Counted from the stretch's first letter, positions 32,369-43,920 are shown. The stretch: DNA of 64,000 nucleotides from Hippopus hippopus (GCA_946811185.2 OX328109.1:15412255-15476254); one strand, 5' to 3'. Translations and numbers: made by a program. The notes: generated by a model from the letters alone, not told the origin.

Positions 32369-32692
32369 GCTGAGCCTCGGTAGCTCAGTCGGTAGCGTAC
32401 AGGACCCGAGAACACAGGGTCCAGGGTTTGATCCCTGGCTACGACCCCTGGCTCTGCCAATTTCCTTGCGAGGATTGATGATAGTCACTGCGACAGGGTT
32501 CATTCCTCTCCAAACGCTGACCATTGTTTTGACAATGATAATGTGGGAAAGCAGCCAGTGGCTTGGAAAGAAAATTGTGCAGAGTACTGGTAAAAGAGAC
32601 TCCAGGAATGCATGGATAGGTGCACTGGCCGCCGCGATATAACTGAAATAATGTTGAAAACGGCAATGAACACCATACAATCAATCAATCAA
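32369..32692 (+). mobile_element. complete tRNA-derived SINE with 12-bp target duplication
   Basis: Head: GGTAGCTCAGTCGGTAGC (box A) and GGGTTTGATCCCTGG (box B). Body with GCAGCCAGTGGCTTGGAAAG. Tail CTGAAATAATGTTGAAAACG, then CAATCAATCAATCAATC. TCTCCTTTTGTT flanks it at 32357-32368 and 32693-32704, and this target is part of a decayed MITE-A hairpin. The tail resembles molluscan V-SINE/RUDI elements. Transcribed by RNA polymerase III if active. Confidence 0.9.
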
Positions 32693-32767
32693 TCTCCTTT
32701 TGTTACAGTGTTTTCAAAACTTGCGTGCAAGTTATATGCAGATATTTAGTTGCTAAACCATGTTGTC

Positions 32768-32997
32768 TAAACCCTTTACCACATAATCCCAACTCTTAAC
32801 GACCCTAAGGAAAAAAAGTTTCTGAAAACATTGAAGGAAAAGGAGAAAATGCTGGTAACCAGCATTTTCTTCTTTCCCCACAATGTTTTCTACCCTATCA
32901 AAGAGAGAAATTATTATCTTAGTTACATTTAATTTGTTGTCTGCAAATGCTTTCAATTTGGTCCATGTCCAAATTTTGTTTTCTGGTAAAGAGCTAA
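32768..32997 (+). repeat. MITE-A copy with CTAA at both ends
   Basis: CTAAACCCTTTACCACATAA left, TTCTGGTAAAGAGCTAA right. The non-TTAA flank is the same on both sides. Confidence 0.92.
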
Positions 32998-33074
32998 GAG
33001 AAGCCCTCTTTATTTAATGTACCATGCAGAAAGTAGAATTAAAGTTGTATTACATTGCAAATATAGTCAAGGGA

Positions 33075-33303
33075 TTAACTTTTTCCCACATGACAAAATT
33101 TCAGACTAATCCAAAATGAAAGCATTTGCAGACAACAAAATAAATGTGGCTCAAAAATTGAACATTGCTTTTGGAAGGGTAGAAAATATTGTGGGAATAG
33201 CAGAAAATGCTGGTTACCAGCATTTTCTCCTTTTCCAACAATGTTTTCAAAAGTGTCTTCCCTCAGGGTTTTTATAACTGGGGATTTTACAGTAAAAGGT
33301 TAA
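33075..33303 (-). repeat. MITE-A copy
   Basis: TTAACTTTTTCCCACATGAC left, TTACAGTAAAAGGTTAA right. Confidence 0.92.
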
Positions 33304-33597
33304 ATGATCAAGCTGACCTGTTAAAAAATGTAATTTTTAAACCCTTAACCCTTCCATTGCGAGCTAAATTTGACATATTTTAAGGTTTAGTCAAAAGTGT
33401 TTATTTCACTTCGATTCAGTCTTAAACAAGTTCTTGCAATCTCTCTTGACTTGGCTTCCTGGAAACTACACCAGTACTTGCACTGAATGTGTGGACCAAT
33501 GAAGAGTTGTAAAGTTGACACCACCACTGGGTATAGAACTCTGGGGGCCTTATGCTTACGATCAGGCTGACACTCTACCTCACAATTATGGACATCA

Positions 33598-33746
33598 CTA
33601 AAGGTCTTTGAATGAATTCTCCTTTTCCCACAATGTTTTCCACCCTGTCCAAATCAAATTTCAACATTTGATTCAAATTTATTTTGTCGTCTGCAAATGG
33701 TTTCAATTTGGACTGGTCCATAATTTGTCGTTTGGTAAAGAGTTAA
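33598..33746 (+). repeat. MITE-A right half
   Basis: Starts at the right hairpin arm (ATTCTCCTTTTCCCACAATG), ends GTCGTTTGGTAAAGAGTTAA. Confidence 0.85.
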
Positions 33747-33889
33747 GTCACCACTGGCAGTGACAGAGCTGGTGTCTTTCTAAACTGAAGCAAGGGCGTA
33801 GCCCCAGTACAAACAATACATAGGCATATGCATATTAAAAAGAAAATCAGCAACCAAAGTTGTAAATCAAGATATGGTATGTTTTCTAA

Positions 33890-34035
33890 TCTGATACCCA
33901 GCATTTTCTCCATTTCCCACAATGTTTTCTACCCTATAATCAAAGACAGAAATCATCATTTTAGCCACATTTATCGTCTGCAAATGCTTTTAGTCTGGTC
34001 AGTTCTAAAAATTTGTTGTTTTGGTAACGAGTTAA
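33890..34035 (+). repeat. MITE-A right half
   Basis: Starts CTGATACCCAGCATTTTC at the palindrome centre, ends TGTTTTGGTAACGAGTTAA. Confidence 0.82.
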
Positions 34036-34039
34036 AGGA

Positions 34040-34625
34040 GAAGCCTTTAATAATTATGCTACATGTTGAATAGATTTTTGTGATTTCTTTTGATATTATA
34101 TGGCTGAGTCTAATATTTTTGTATCAAGGTACAAAGTCAATCATCTAAAGTGTCCTAGGGTTGTACAATGAACATAGTCAATTAACAATTTGATGATTAT
34201 GATATGTCTATACCCTTGATGGATGTCAATGGTTGATATACAATGAAACTAATAGCTCCCAAGGTTTTCCTAAGAATGATTACAGATAAATGGATTGGAC
34301 ACATAATCGGCCAATAGAGACAATATTGGTTACAGATCTGACAACGTTAAAATGTTACTGTAAACACGGAGGCACTTGCTGCCCATGAGACAGAGAGTAT
34401 TTAGGAAAGTCTAGATGAGTCCACGTATCCTTATTATGGAAATTTATTCTTAAAGCGCCTTTCACAATTATAGTCACCATCGGGGCTAGTGTATATCACC
34501 ATAAGACTGAACAAAACATCAGTCAGATCTGTGATCTGCAATGTCTGCTTAGCTGAAAAACAATAGACAAATGCAATCACAATGTTGCAATTATAATAAT
34601 TTATCTTATTTCTAAGCTGAAAATG
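34040..34625. other. no recognised feature
   Basis: Anonymous sequence with only a short MITE-B-like scrap (CAGTCAGATCTGTGATCTGC at about 34520). Confidence 0.45.
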
Positions 34626-34629
34626 TTTT

Positions 34630-34693
34630 TAGGGTTTATAAGGCCTTTTTTCTTCGGGTTGGTTAGACATGGGATTGTCTGATAAAGGGTTAA
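34630..34693 (-). repeat. MITE-A end fragment
   Basis: TCTTCGGGTTGGTTAGACAT to CTGATAAAGGGTTAA, sharing TTAA with the next copy. Confidence 0.75.
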
Positions 34694-34905
34694 CTTTTTA
34701 CTACACGACAAAATTTTAGACTAGTTGAAATTGAAAGCATTTGCAGACGACAAAATAAATGGAACTGAAAAATCGAATTTGTTTTGGGAAGGGTAGAAAA
34801 CATTGTGGGAAAAGGAGAAAATGCTGGTAACCAGAATTTTCTCCTTTTCCCACAATGTTTTCAATAGGCTTCTTTCAAAGTCGGGATTATGTGGTAAAGG
34901 GTTAA
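34690..34905 (-). repeat. MITE-A copy
   Basis: TTAACTTTTTACTACACGAC left, TATGTGGTAAAGGGTTAA right. Hairpin centre GCTGGTAACCAGA. Confidence 0.93.
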
Positions 34906-35089
34906 GCCTTAGTATGGTCTTGGTCCAAATCAGGTAACTTCTTATGTTTCTAATTGTGCTTCTTAGCATAGCAGAATTTGAGAGGTAGGGAATCTATCAA
35001 CTATAAAATTGGAACAAAATGTGATGGAGTACTTGTATTCTTGTCCAAATCAGAAATTGAAGGCTCGTCCCTTTTTTTGTGTGTGTTCT

Positions 35090-35245
35090 TTGATAGGATT
35101 TTCCCTGGGCTTTCTCATAAAGGGGGCAAGGGGGTCATTGACCCCTTTAAAAGAATGAAAGAAGCCAAACATTTAAATTTAGTGGGACATTTGGAAACTC
35201 TGGGGGTCCAAATTCAAAGAAATAGGGAGTCAGGAAAAAATCCTG
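35090..35245 (+). repeat. dispersed repeat L, copy 2
   Basis: TTTTCCCTGGGCTTTCTCA, GACCCCTTTAAAAGAATG, AAACATTTAAATTTAGTGGG, collinear with 24749-24885. Confidence 0.7.
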
Positions 35246-35528
35246 CTTTGATATCTTGACAAACCTTATGGATAAGCTGGTTATACTATAGTAAAATAGT
35301 ATCGAAGAGTACTGAATAAATGTGGATTAAGTTCACTTTATTGACAAGTCACTTAGTTCGTGATAAAGCGTCATATATCCACTCACCAGCCAGATAGTAT
35401 GAACAGATACAAGAGATAATATATCTTAACTGTTTAAGATTATTCAATAAAACATGGTTGACATTTTGACTTTAGTGTCATAAAAAATCACTACAGGTGT
35501 TTCGATAGTTGTATATGTTAATAGAGAT

Positions 35529-35685
35529 CTAACTCTTTACCAGTCAACAAAATTTTACCTGAATTGAAAGTATTTTGCAGACAAATAATTATATGTAGCG
35601 CAATGTATGTAAATTGTCATAGAAAGAGTAGAAAATATAACGGGCAAATTGAAAAAAAATGTCGGTCACCCTAAGTTCTAGGTTT
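35529..35685 (-). repeat. MITE-A fragment
   Basis: CTAACTCTTTACCAGTCAAC left, through AGAAAGAGTAGAAAATATAA. It stops at the hairpin centre. Confidence 0.7.
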
Positions 35686-35710
35686 GTCAATGAAAATACT
35701 GCAGAAGGAT

Positions 35711-35939
35711 TTACTCATTACCAAACAACAAAATATCATACTTGTCCAATTTGAAAGCAATCATAGATGGCAATTTAAATGTAGCTGAAATGATTATTTC
35801 TGTCTTTGATAGGGTACAAACATTGTGGGGAAAAAGGGAAAAAATGCTGGTTACCAGCATTTTCTTTTGATTCCACAATGTTACCGAAAGACTTCTTTCT
35901 CAGGGTCGTTAAAACTCGGATTGTATGGTAAAGGTTTAA
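35711..35939 (-). repeat. MITE-A copy
   Basis: TTACTCATTACCAAACAACA left, TGTATGGTAAAGGTTTAA right. Confidence 0.9.
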
Positions 35940-36140
35940 TCCAATGTACTAAAAAAGCATTGGTGTGACACCACAAGAGTTTCCCCCCATCAATGATAAT
36001 GATTGGCTGTGTGCACCTGTATAAATTATGCTGACTGGAATTTTATAAGCCTCATTCTGGCTTGTGTGTGTCTTGCTCACATGGCAACTCTCCTACAGGG
36101 CTGATTTCCATTTTATTAGCTCCTTGCCACTGTGCTTGTT

Positions 36141-36690
36141 AGTCCCCTACCGGCGAAGCCGAAGGGGACTTTAGGTTTGCATTCCGTCCGTCTGTCCGTC
36201 AGTCCGCACACAAATCAGTTTTCCAGACTTTTTTTTCTAAATGCTGGCAGATATTGAGCTGATTTTTTGGTGTGTAAGTCAACCACCATGAGTTACAGAT
36301 CAAGTTCAAGTTTCGTTCCGGTCCACTGATTTTTGACAAAATTACGGGCCTTGGACTTGGAAATTTTCACGGAAAAAATAATTTTCTGGACTTTTTTTCT
36401 AAACACTGGTAGAAATTGAGCTGATTTTTGGTGTGCAAGTCAACAACCATGAGTTACAGATCATTCTGGAGTTTCGTTCTGGTCCACTGATATTTTTACG
36501 AAATTATGGGCCTTGGACTTAGAAAATTTCACGGAAAAAACAGTTTTCCAGACTTTTTTTCTAAACGCTGGCAGATATTGAGCTGATTTTGGGTGTGTGA
36601 GTCAACCACTATGAGTTACAGATCAAGTTAAAGTTTCGTTCCGGTCCACTGATTTTTGACAAAATTATGAGCCTTGGACTTAGAAATACA
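36141..36690 (+). repeat. hairpin-headed CCGTCC repeat with three 162-bp units
   Basis: Head AGTCCCCTACCGGCGAAGCC then GAAGGGGACT forms a hairpin. CCGTCCGTCTGTCCGTC follows, then three units beginning near 36217, 36379 and 36541, each with TTTTCYRGACTTTTTTTCTA, GAGTTACAGATCA and GGCCTTGGACTT. Confidence 0.85.
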
Positions 36691-37012
36691 TTCTTTCTCC
36701 TCCACTATTAGATATTGTAGTTTTTGGCTAAGTGCAATGGTGTGAGATGATTACATTTAGAAGATTGTAACCTAATTAGACTGCCAGCTGATGTAACATA
36801 AACTGTCATCAGTGAGAAGACTTTCTTTAAAAAATCAGAATTACAATTTAAAACTGAACTTCAATGGTGACTAGATTCTCTCACAAAATATTTATTTACC
36901 ATCCAAGATTAGACTGTGTGCTTTGCAAGAGCTTTGTTGGATTGTGAGGATGAATTTAACCATATTGCAAAATTTTCAACTTGGCAATACTGGAAAGATC
37001 ATAAGTTTGCTT

Positions 37013-37087
37013 AACTCTTTACCACATGTTTTCCAAAGCCGTCTTCTTCATGGTTATTAAAACTTGGGATTGTTTAGTAAAGGGTGA
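37013..37087 (-). repeat. MITE-A deletion derivative
   Basis: CTTAACTCTTTACCACATG joined to TTTTCCAAAGCCGTCTTCTT and GTTTAGTAAAGGGTGAA; the hairpin and one arm are missing. Confidence 0.75.
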
Positions 37088-37528
37088 AATGCTGAGACTT
37101 TTCCTTGAAGAGGCAGAATAATTATGTGGTAAGAAAAGAAGAAAATGTGATCAGGCTATGAACACTAGAAAAATTTATCGTAGGTTCTTTGCAAAGAGCA
37201 TGAATTTTTATGACACCAATATGGATTCTATTCATAATCCAGATACACATCCACTGGAACATGTCCCAGAGATCAGATGATACAATTAAGCTTAAAATGC
37301 CATTTATATCTTAGTATTTCATCAAAATTCCACTGTTCAGCCAAATCACCAAAAACGGTAAAATTGCGGGTAAGAAAATGTCCGGAAAATTTTTTGTTTC
37401 CATTTGTATTGAATATTTGTCCATACAAAATTTGAGACATTTGCTAACGATATATCGCGAGACAAAGTTACAGAAGCAAGGGAATTTAATACTTGTTGAG
37501 CATTAAATACATGTAGTGTAAATCATGA

Positions 37529-38036
37529 GTGAATTACGTTACAACAACCTTTCCCTAATGGCAAACTTGTTTATTTAAACAAAACAGGAAATAAACCATT
37601 TTAACTATGATTATTAAAAGAACAAACGTTTGAACTCTTCAAACAAGTAAATATTCTCTCCTTTAAACAAAATATTTCTGAATGCCGAGTCCCTTTCTGT
37701 TACCGCAGACAAAATAAGCAGTAAAAACTTCTTCTTTTGTTTGAAACAATGTTTTCAAATATAAGCAAACATTTAAAGTTTGAAAACCAACAAAATCAGA
37801 AATTTGCTCAGTCACTCATATGGCTAAACAACATAAAACACATTATAGATATTAGTTTTGACGTTGCATTTTCTCTTGGCAACATCTAAAAAAGAAACAA
37901 CCCCAAGTAACGTAAATCACAGAAATACGTCCTACCGGTTTAAACGGAGAAAATGTTACAATAAAGCCTCAAATATGACACCAGTAATTACACCCATTTG
38001 ATTTCTTGAAGTATTTCTATTAAAAGAAAACCAAAC

Positions 38037-38087
<51 letters not shown>

Positions 38088-39806
38088 TTTTTTTTTGTTA
38101 AACATTAAACATTAATCATTATAACCAACTAGCAAGGATTCGACACTGTAGCAACTGACCTTTAATTCGGTCAAACTAGTCAAAACTGTCGTAAAAAAGC
38201 ATTTTGCTGGCTTAGTCCCTATATACTAGAATGTAAACAAATGTGTGAATGTATTAAAACAGGCTTCTTTGCAGTTGTATAAGGAAAACATTGTCTAAGG
38301 CTGGTAACGTAATTCACTGTCTCTTGGTACCCATGTCACTGTGTTCAAATTTTGAAACTATCATGTTTATGTCAATATCTGAAATACTTTACACCTTGCA
38401 TTCCAATAGTCTATAGGATCATGCACTGTAGACAGCTGACCATTCATTGACCCATAGTGTCAATGGCCCATTGGGTCATATGTAAAACACACCTTGCTTC
38501 GCCCTTTCTGAAAAAATATGGTTTTGTGTAAATTGTCATCTTGGCTTTATTTCAATGCTAGTCCAACACACTATTTGCCATGGTATATAGGAGCTAATGC
38601 ACTTGTATTGAGAGGGATTCAGGCATCAGTTGCAGTTGCATTGATAATCGGATCATATTCTACTAATTCAGTATTATCTTGAGTTTGATCAATAGCTTGC
38701 TCAGTAATAGGGATTAGATTTATTCAGTAAGCTGAGTCAAGTGGTCCATATTCTTTCCTGTACAAGGTCTCGTTGTTTGCATACTGTTCACAAGTCTGTT
38801 CTTGACTTTCAGATTCTTAGCTTTGACTGGAATTGAAAAAATTGCTCAGCTACCTCATTTTTTTCAAATATCCTTTTCTTCACAAAATTTGTTGTACCTT
38901 TTTTTGTTTGCTCTGAATTACATTAATAAAATTCGGTAGTTTTCACATATAGTATTTCTCAACTCGAGTCTATTTTCTCTGGAAATAATTTTAACCTTCC
39001 TTTGCTTTCTTCTTCTAGCGGGTATCTTCTTGAATTTCAGCCCTAGAAATTGCTGTTTTACCTGTAATGCTTAAGTCATGTCTTTGTGATTTACGTTATC
39101 TCTCAGTGAATTACGTTATCATATTCATGTTCATTTCAGTGTAGTACAAACAACTGCATTTAACCGAGTGCTATACTAATCACAAAGTGAAAATGTTTCT
39201 TCCAAAAATATGCAGTAATTTCAGAAAGTTCAATGCAAAGTTCGTTGAAAACAATGCTTTACAAGTACTACTTAAAGCAAGATTTTTTAAAAGCGATCTT
39301 CAGAAATATCAACCCATCATATGATAGCTTCCAATACGTGTGAATAGGCCTTTGACGAAGTCATGTCCACATAGTGTTAGGTACTCGCTCAGTTCATTCG
39401 TTTTCGAAATACTTATTAAATTTAGAAAAATGCCATAACGTAATTCACGGTAACGTAATTCAAAAATTATCATATTGTTTATAACTTTCAAAAGAAGATG
39501 ACAGAAGCAAGTTATTTTCCAGTGGATTTGGTTTAAGTGTATTTAATGGTTTTATACAAAAGAACAATTAATGTTAAGTTTTGTAATGTCATGCTATAAT
39601 GAATAGTGCACGTAATTCACATTTCCATGTCGATCTGCATTGTCTGCAATTACAAGACTAAATTCTCACATTAGTTGATAGAAACGGGAATCGATAGGCA
39701 TTATGTTTTGTACATAGTGTTTAGCCATTCATATGCAGAAAATAACACAGTATATCTTGAATTCTGCTTAACATGAGTTGAGTGGAAAAAGCATAACGTA
39801 ATTCAC
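37529..39806. repeat. cluster of nine GTGAATTACGTTA-type 13-mers
   Basis: Copies at 37529 (+), 37908 (-, one change), 38305 (-), 39086 (+, one change), 39106 (+), 39436 (-), 39451 (-, 12 of 13), 39610 (-, core CGTAATTCAC) and 39794 (-). The segment has no recognised ORF and almost no MITE-A. It could be the subterminal repeats of an undetected DNA transposon, or a bZIP-like binding cluster, since TTACGT is the half-site of such factors. Neither is proven. Confidence 0.75.
38040..38096. repeat. (TG)n(TA)n microsatellite with T-run
   Basis: TG repeats to 38072, TA repeats to about 38087, then a T-run. Confidence 0.95.
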
Positions 39807-40350
39807 GCTAAAAGTCGGACATCAATTAAGAGGATATGAAAATACAACGAATCAGTAAAACTGGTCACAGCAACATATTTTTGAAAAGTTCAACATATCT
39901 GACATTGGATTTTTTATGATCAGACACCTGGTAACAGTTAAAAAGACAGAATGTGACATTCTATATTGTAGTACAAGTTTTGGACACGTTTTTCTCATCA
40001 AAATTTGGAACTTCTCAGACTTTGATTAACTCAAACGCAAATAAATGACAAGATTTTAAGATCCAAAGTTATTTCTTAAATAGAGGTTGTCTAAATGATC
40101 ACTCCAAAATTATAGTGAACGCGCTTGGTGGGTCAGCAAATTCTTAATCAAGTTTGGACTTACATTTTTGGGTTTTTTACCGCTTTTGGCGTTTTGGCTG
40201 TGTTAATCTGTGCAGTGTACCAAAATAAAAACCACATGATTCCAAACCTCGAATTAGACCTAATTACATGTAATGACAGTTTCGAGGTTGCTTTTGTCCG
40301 GAATGATTATGTAAAGTAGACTGTGTAGAAAAAAGATCAGACAGTATTAG

Positions 40351-40492
40351 TTGTACGGTCAGGCGGCAGGGGACTTGGAAACTTGTTCACGGCTGTGGAG
40401 AATAATGTCGCCCCGAGCCGAAGGCGAAGCGGCGACATTATTCTCCACAGCCGTGAACAAGTTTCCAAGTCCCCTGCCACCTGACTGTACAA
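40351..40492. repeat. foldback element with 62-nt arms
   Basis: Left arm 40351-40412 (TTGTACGGTCAGGCGGCAGG...) and right arm 40431-40492 (...CACCTGACTGTACAA) match at 60 of 62 positions. The 18-nt centre has GCCGAAGGCGAAGC. Both strands encode the same short peptide because of the symmetry; this is not a gene. Confidence 0.93.
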
Positions 40493-40560
40493 CGAATTTA
40501 TTATACTGCAAAGTTTTACCATTCCAATGTGTGTTAAGCGAAATTTACCTTTTTTTTTTT

Positions 40561-40738
40561 TTCGCCTCTCACCTCTGCTGAAGCATGTGAGAAAAGTAGT
40601 TGGTGGCTTTGGAAAGAAAGTTGTGTTAGTACTGGTGTGAGAAAGCCAGGAAACACATGTGCGTCACCGACCGCCATGATATGACCTTAGCTGTTAAAGT
40701 GGCTTTAAACCCCAATACAACCAACCAACCAACCATTA
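40561..40738 (+). mobile_element. SINE, 5' truncated (second type)
   Basis: CTCTCACCTCTGCTGAAGCA, GAAAAGTAGTTGGTGGCTTT, then the tail GACCTTAGCTGTTAAAGTGG and CCAACCAACCAACC. The tRNA-like head is absent. Confidence 0.78.
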
Positions 40739-40852
40739 ATTCAGCAGCCTCAGGATTTGTTGAATTTATGTTATGTATTAAGTATTCCTATAATTATGCA
40801 ATACTTTCTTATGAGCATTGTAGTACCAGTACTTATGTAACACAAAAATGCA

Positions 40853-41044
40853 TTAACACTTTACCACACAACAGTATTTTAGACAGATCCAAATTGGAAG
40901 CATTTCCAAAGGACATAGTAAATGTGGCACAAGTAATGGGATTTGTCTGTAAAAGAAAAAAAAAAACATTTGGTAACCGCAATTTTTTCAAAAGCTTTAT
41001 TTCTCAGGGTTGTTAAAACTAGGGATTGCTTGGTAATGGGTTAA
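40853..41044 (-). repeat. MITE-A copy, hairpin mostly deleted
   Basis: TTAACACTTTACCACACAAC left, TTGGTAATGGGTTAA right. An A-run replaces one arm. Confidence 0.85.
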
Positions 41045-41064
41045 GAAGAGTTAATTAATTACCT

Positions 41065-41255
41065 TGTTACCAAATGACAAAATTTTGGACTTGTCCAAAT
41101 TGAAAGCAATTGCAGACAACAAATTGAAAGCAGAAAACATTGTGGGAATAGGAGAAAATGCTGGTTTCCAGCATTTTCTCCTTTTCTCACAATGTTTTCT
41201 AAAGGGCTTTTTCCTCAGGGTCATTAAAAGTCGGGAATGTGTGCTAAAGAGTTAA
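41065..41255 (-). repeat. MITE-A copy
   Basis: TTGTTACCAAATGACAAAAT left, GTGTGCTAAAGAGTTAA right; hairpin centre GCTGGTTTCCAGC; about 30 bp missing in the right-type arm. Confidence 0.85.
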
Positions 41256-41327
41256 GGAGTTAAACTCAACTTACATCCTGCAGAAGACATAGCTATCTGC
41301 TTGAAAATTGTCTATAGATGTAATTTG

Positions 41328-41530
41328 TTAACCTTTAACCACACAATCCTGTGTTTAAATGACACAAAGGAAGAAGCAGTTTGAAGACATGGTGGGAAAA
41401 GGAGGAAATGTTGGTCTCCTTTTCCTACCATGTTTTGTACCCTTTTAGAGACAAATTCTCTCATTCTATAAATTTTGTTTTCTGCAAATGCTATCAATTT
41501 TGGCTGATCTGAAATTTTGTTGTTTGTTAA
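41328..41530 (+). repeat. MITE-A copy, centre deleted
   Basis: TTAACCTTTAACCACACAAT left, GTTGTTTGTTAA right. The last TTAA is shared with the next copy. Confidence 0.85.
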
Positions 41531-41748
41531 CCTTTTGCTGCACAATTCTGAGTTTTAACAACCTTGAAGAAGAAGACCTTTTCTAACATTGTGGAAAAAG
41601 GAGATAACCAGTATTTTTCTCCTTCCCCCACAATGTTTTCAATCCTTCTAAAGGCAAATATCAGTTTCTAGGTCATCTTTGCTTTGTCATCTATAAATGC
41701 TATCAATTTGGACTAGTCTACAATCTTTTATGTTTAGTAAATGGTTAA
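41527..41748 (+). repeat. MITE-A copy sharing TTAA
   Basis: TTAACCTTTTGCTGCACAAT left, TATGTTTAGTAAATGGTTAA right. Confidence 0.87.
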
Positions 41749-41795
41749 AGAGTTCAGTGCATAGAGCATTCCAATGTGTAAACTATAAAAGCATA

Positions 41796-42030
41796 CGACT
41801 GTGTGGCTCAGTGCTAAAATGTGGGACTCGTTACCTGGAGGCCCCTGGTTCAAGCCCCACCCGATCAACTGGGTTGTTTGTGGAAGTGTCCTAAGGCAAT
41901 GCACTTCAGCGCCCTAGCCTAGAACTGGTGAAATCTAGGAAATACATGAATATGTGAGCTGTCACTGTGATATGACCGAAATAATGTTGAAAGGGGCATA
42001 AAATTCCATTCAATAAATCAATTAATACAA
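41796..42030 (+). mobile_element. SINE with a different tRNA-like head
   Basis: GTGTGGCTCAGTGCTAAAAT (box A-like), CCCTGGTTCAAGCCCCACC (box B). The tail TGACCGAAATAATGTTGAAA is shared with the V-SINE-like copies, ending in AATAAATCAATTAA. Confidence 0.75.
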
Positions 42031-42288
42031 CATGAGTGTAAATCACTATATTAAAGCAAAACAATTCAGAGCTTTCCAAGTGATAAAGTACTAGGAATTA
42101 AACTTGAAGCATCTGCCATTATTTTCAGTGTGATTAATTGGCCTTCAATTTAGGTGAGCCAAAAACATAAATGCTTATTCAGCAAAAGAGGAAAACATTA
42201 TACCATGTGGCCACCTTCAATGTGTTTATCCTCAATGGCATAGGGTTTTCACTTTCAACAAATGTGATTTTTACCTCAGATAATGGGT

Positions 42289-42516
42289 TTTAATCCTTTA
42301 CCGAACCATCTTGAGGTTTAACGACCCTGAGATGGAAGGCTTTTGAAAACATTGTAGAAAAATGAGAAAATGCTGGAAACCAGCATTTTCTCCTTTTCCC
42401 ACGATGTTTTCTACTGTTCCAAAGACAAATCCTTTCATTAGAACATCACTTGATTTCATATCTGCAAAATGCTTTCAACAGAGACAAGTCCAATATTTTG
42501 TCATGTTGTAAAGCGA
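42289..42516 (+). repeat. MITE-A copy
   Basis: TTAATCCTTTACCGAACCAT left, TCATGTTGTAAAGCGATA right; centre GCTGGAAACCAGC. Confidence 0.88.
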
Positions 42517-42828
42517 TATATATTTCTCAAGCAAAATGAGCCATGGAGCATGACATTTGCAATTTCATTCAACAGGTTTTGGTTTACTCTGATTGCAGTG
42601 CTTATTTTGCTGTTTCATTTTTTTTTGTTGACATTCTTTTTTTCTCTTTGTGAGCAAAGTCAGGTATCAGCTTTCAAACAGTCATTGCATCTGTCATAAA
42701 ATGTTGCAAATTGTTTAAATAAAAACCTGACCTCTTTCGGTCATGCAAACGCCTTTTGAAATCTTGGCATTAGCATAATTTTGTAAACATTGTAATAAAA
42801 CAGAAATAGCTTGGCATGAAGAATTTTT

Positions 42829-42900
42829 AGCTCCACTGGCTGAAGGCCAGCAAGCTTATGTCATGGCCCTGTGTCTGTCGCGCTTCTGCCTACTTGTTCG
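42829..42900 (+). repeat. fragment of the Helitron-like repeat E
   Basis: TTTAGCTCCACTGGCTGAAG and GCCAGCAAGCTTATGTCATG match the 5' head of the copies at 51041 and 55700. The homology then passes into the SINE-like sequence that follows. Confidence 0.65.
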
Positions 42901-43010
42901 TGCTCAAGGACACTCCCACGAAAAACCCATTGCTTACTGAGACTTGAACCTGGGGCCTCGAGGTTACCGAGTCTTACACTTTACCACTGAGCCACATAGG
43001 ACACCAAATG
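42885..43010 (-). repeat. SINE-like tRNA head, third type
   Basis: Reverse complement: GGCTCAGTGGTAAAGTGTAA (box A), CCCCAGGTTCAAGTCTCAG (box B); same arrangement as 30062-30225. Confidence 0.6.
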
Positions 43011-43019
43011 AACAGATAG

Positions 43020-43690
43020 TACTTTGCGTTTGGTCAAAAATGTTTATTCAGCTGGCCCCTGCTGCCCTATTTGCTTACATACTTATGACACTAATAAGTG
43101 TTGATACCGCTAATTAAATACCCTATGGTTTATACTCACATCATAGCAAACTAATATGAGAGGATGATCCTTTTCTTGTCCAATTTACCAGTAGTCATTT
43201 TATAGTCTTTAAAGCATTGCCGCAAAACCAAATACTATTGTGTAATTAGATCAACCTCGTTGCATTTTGGAATTGGCCAAATGAGTGCATGTATGCATCA
43301 TCAAGAGTAGAATGGGTACCTCCCGTGATACAGTAAAGTGTATATCTGTATATGTACAATGGCGACCAGTTCACATGGAGCATGGTTATCTATTTAAAAA
43401 GGAAAAAGTAGCTGCAGTCACAGCAATGTGATTTGATGTGCGGTTCTCCAATGAAGTTAAACGCCATTCACTAAGGTTAGTGCTCGGCTCATCAACGGTA
43501 TAGTGATGCCATTCGAAAGTGTAGCTGTACAATTTTGAACTTTTTTCTCTCTCATTTTTTAAATGATATTTTTTGTTGTTACATGAATATCTAGCAAACG
43601 ATGGCTTTATACAAAGCAGTTTGTTTTATTTTCGTATCCTGAACTAATTTCCCAGGTGTCACAGGTTAGAATGGGTGTTATCACAGCATA
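43020..43690. other. no recognised feature
   Basis: Anonymous sequence without repeats or coding signal that I can name. Confidence 0.4.
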
Positions 43691-43698
43691 AAACAGGT

Positions 43699-43920
43699 TT
43701 AAACCTTTACCACATAATCCCATATTTTAAGGATCATTTGAAAGAAAGCTTTTGAAAAAATTGTGGGAAAAGGAGAAAATGCTGGTAACCAGCATTTTCT
43801 CCTTTTCCCACAATCTTTTCTAAACTTCCTACAACATATTCCATCATTTGAGTCTTACCTGTTGTTTAGGAATGCTTTAAATTTGACAAACCCACAATTT
43901 TGTCTGGTAAATACTGGTAA
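43699..43920 (+). repeat. MITE-A copy
   Basis: TTAAACCTTTACCACATAAT left; hairpin almost perfect (AAAAATTGTGGG / CCCACAATCTTT); right end decayed (TGTCTGGTAAATACTGGTAA). Confidence 0.9.

Noticed and set aside
32373..32460. Possible tRNA gene (boxes A and B present)
   Set aside because: No complete cloverleaf with an acceptor stem, and the SINE body and tail follow directly; the same holds for the heads at 10971, 23608, 24500, 32280, 41796, 42940 and 56680.
32258..32688. Frames of up to 140 residues on both strands
   Set aside because: They lie within the tRNA-derived SINE; similar frames occur in the other SINE copies.
40125..40319. 64-residue frame with a hydrophobic stretch (GFFTAFGVLAVLICAVY)
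   Set aside because: One membrane-like segment without homology, signal context or neighbouring exons is not enough.
40337..40581. Frames on both strands encoding GDLETCSRLWRIMSP
   Set aside because: Both peptides come from the two arms of the foldback at 40351-40492.
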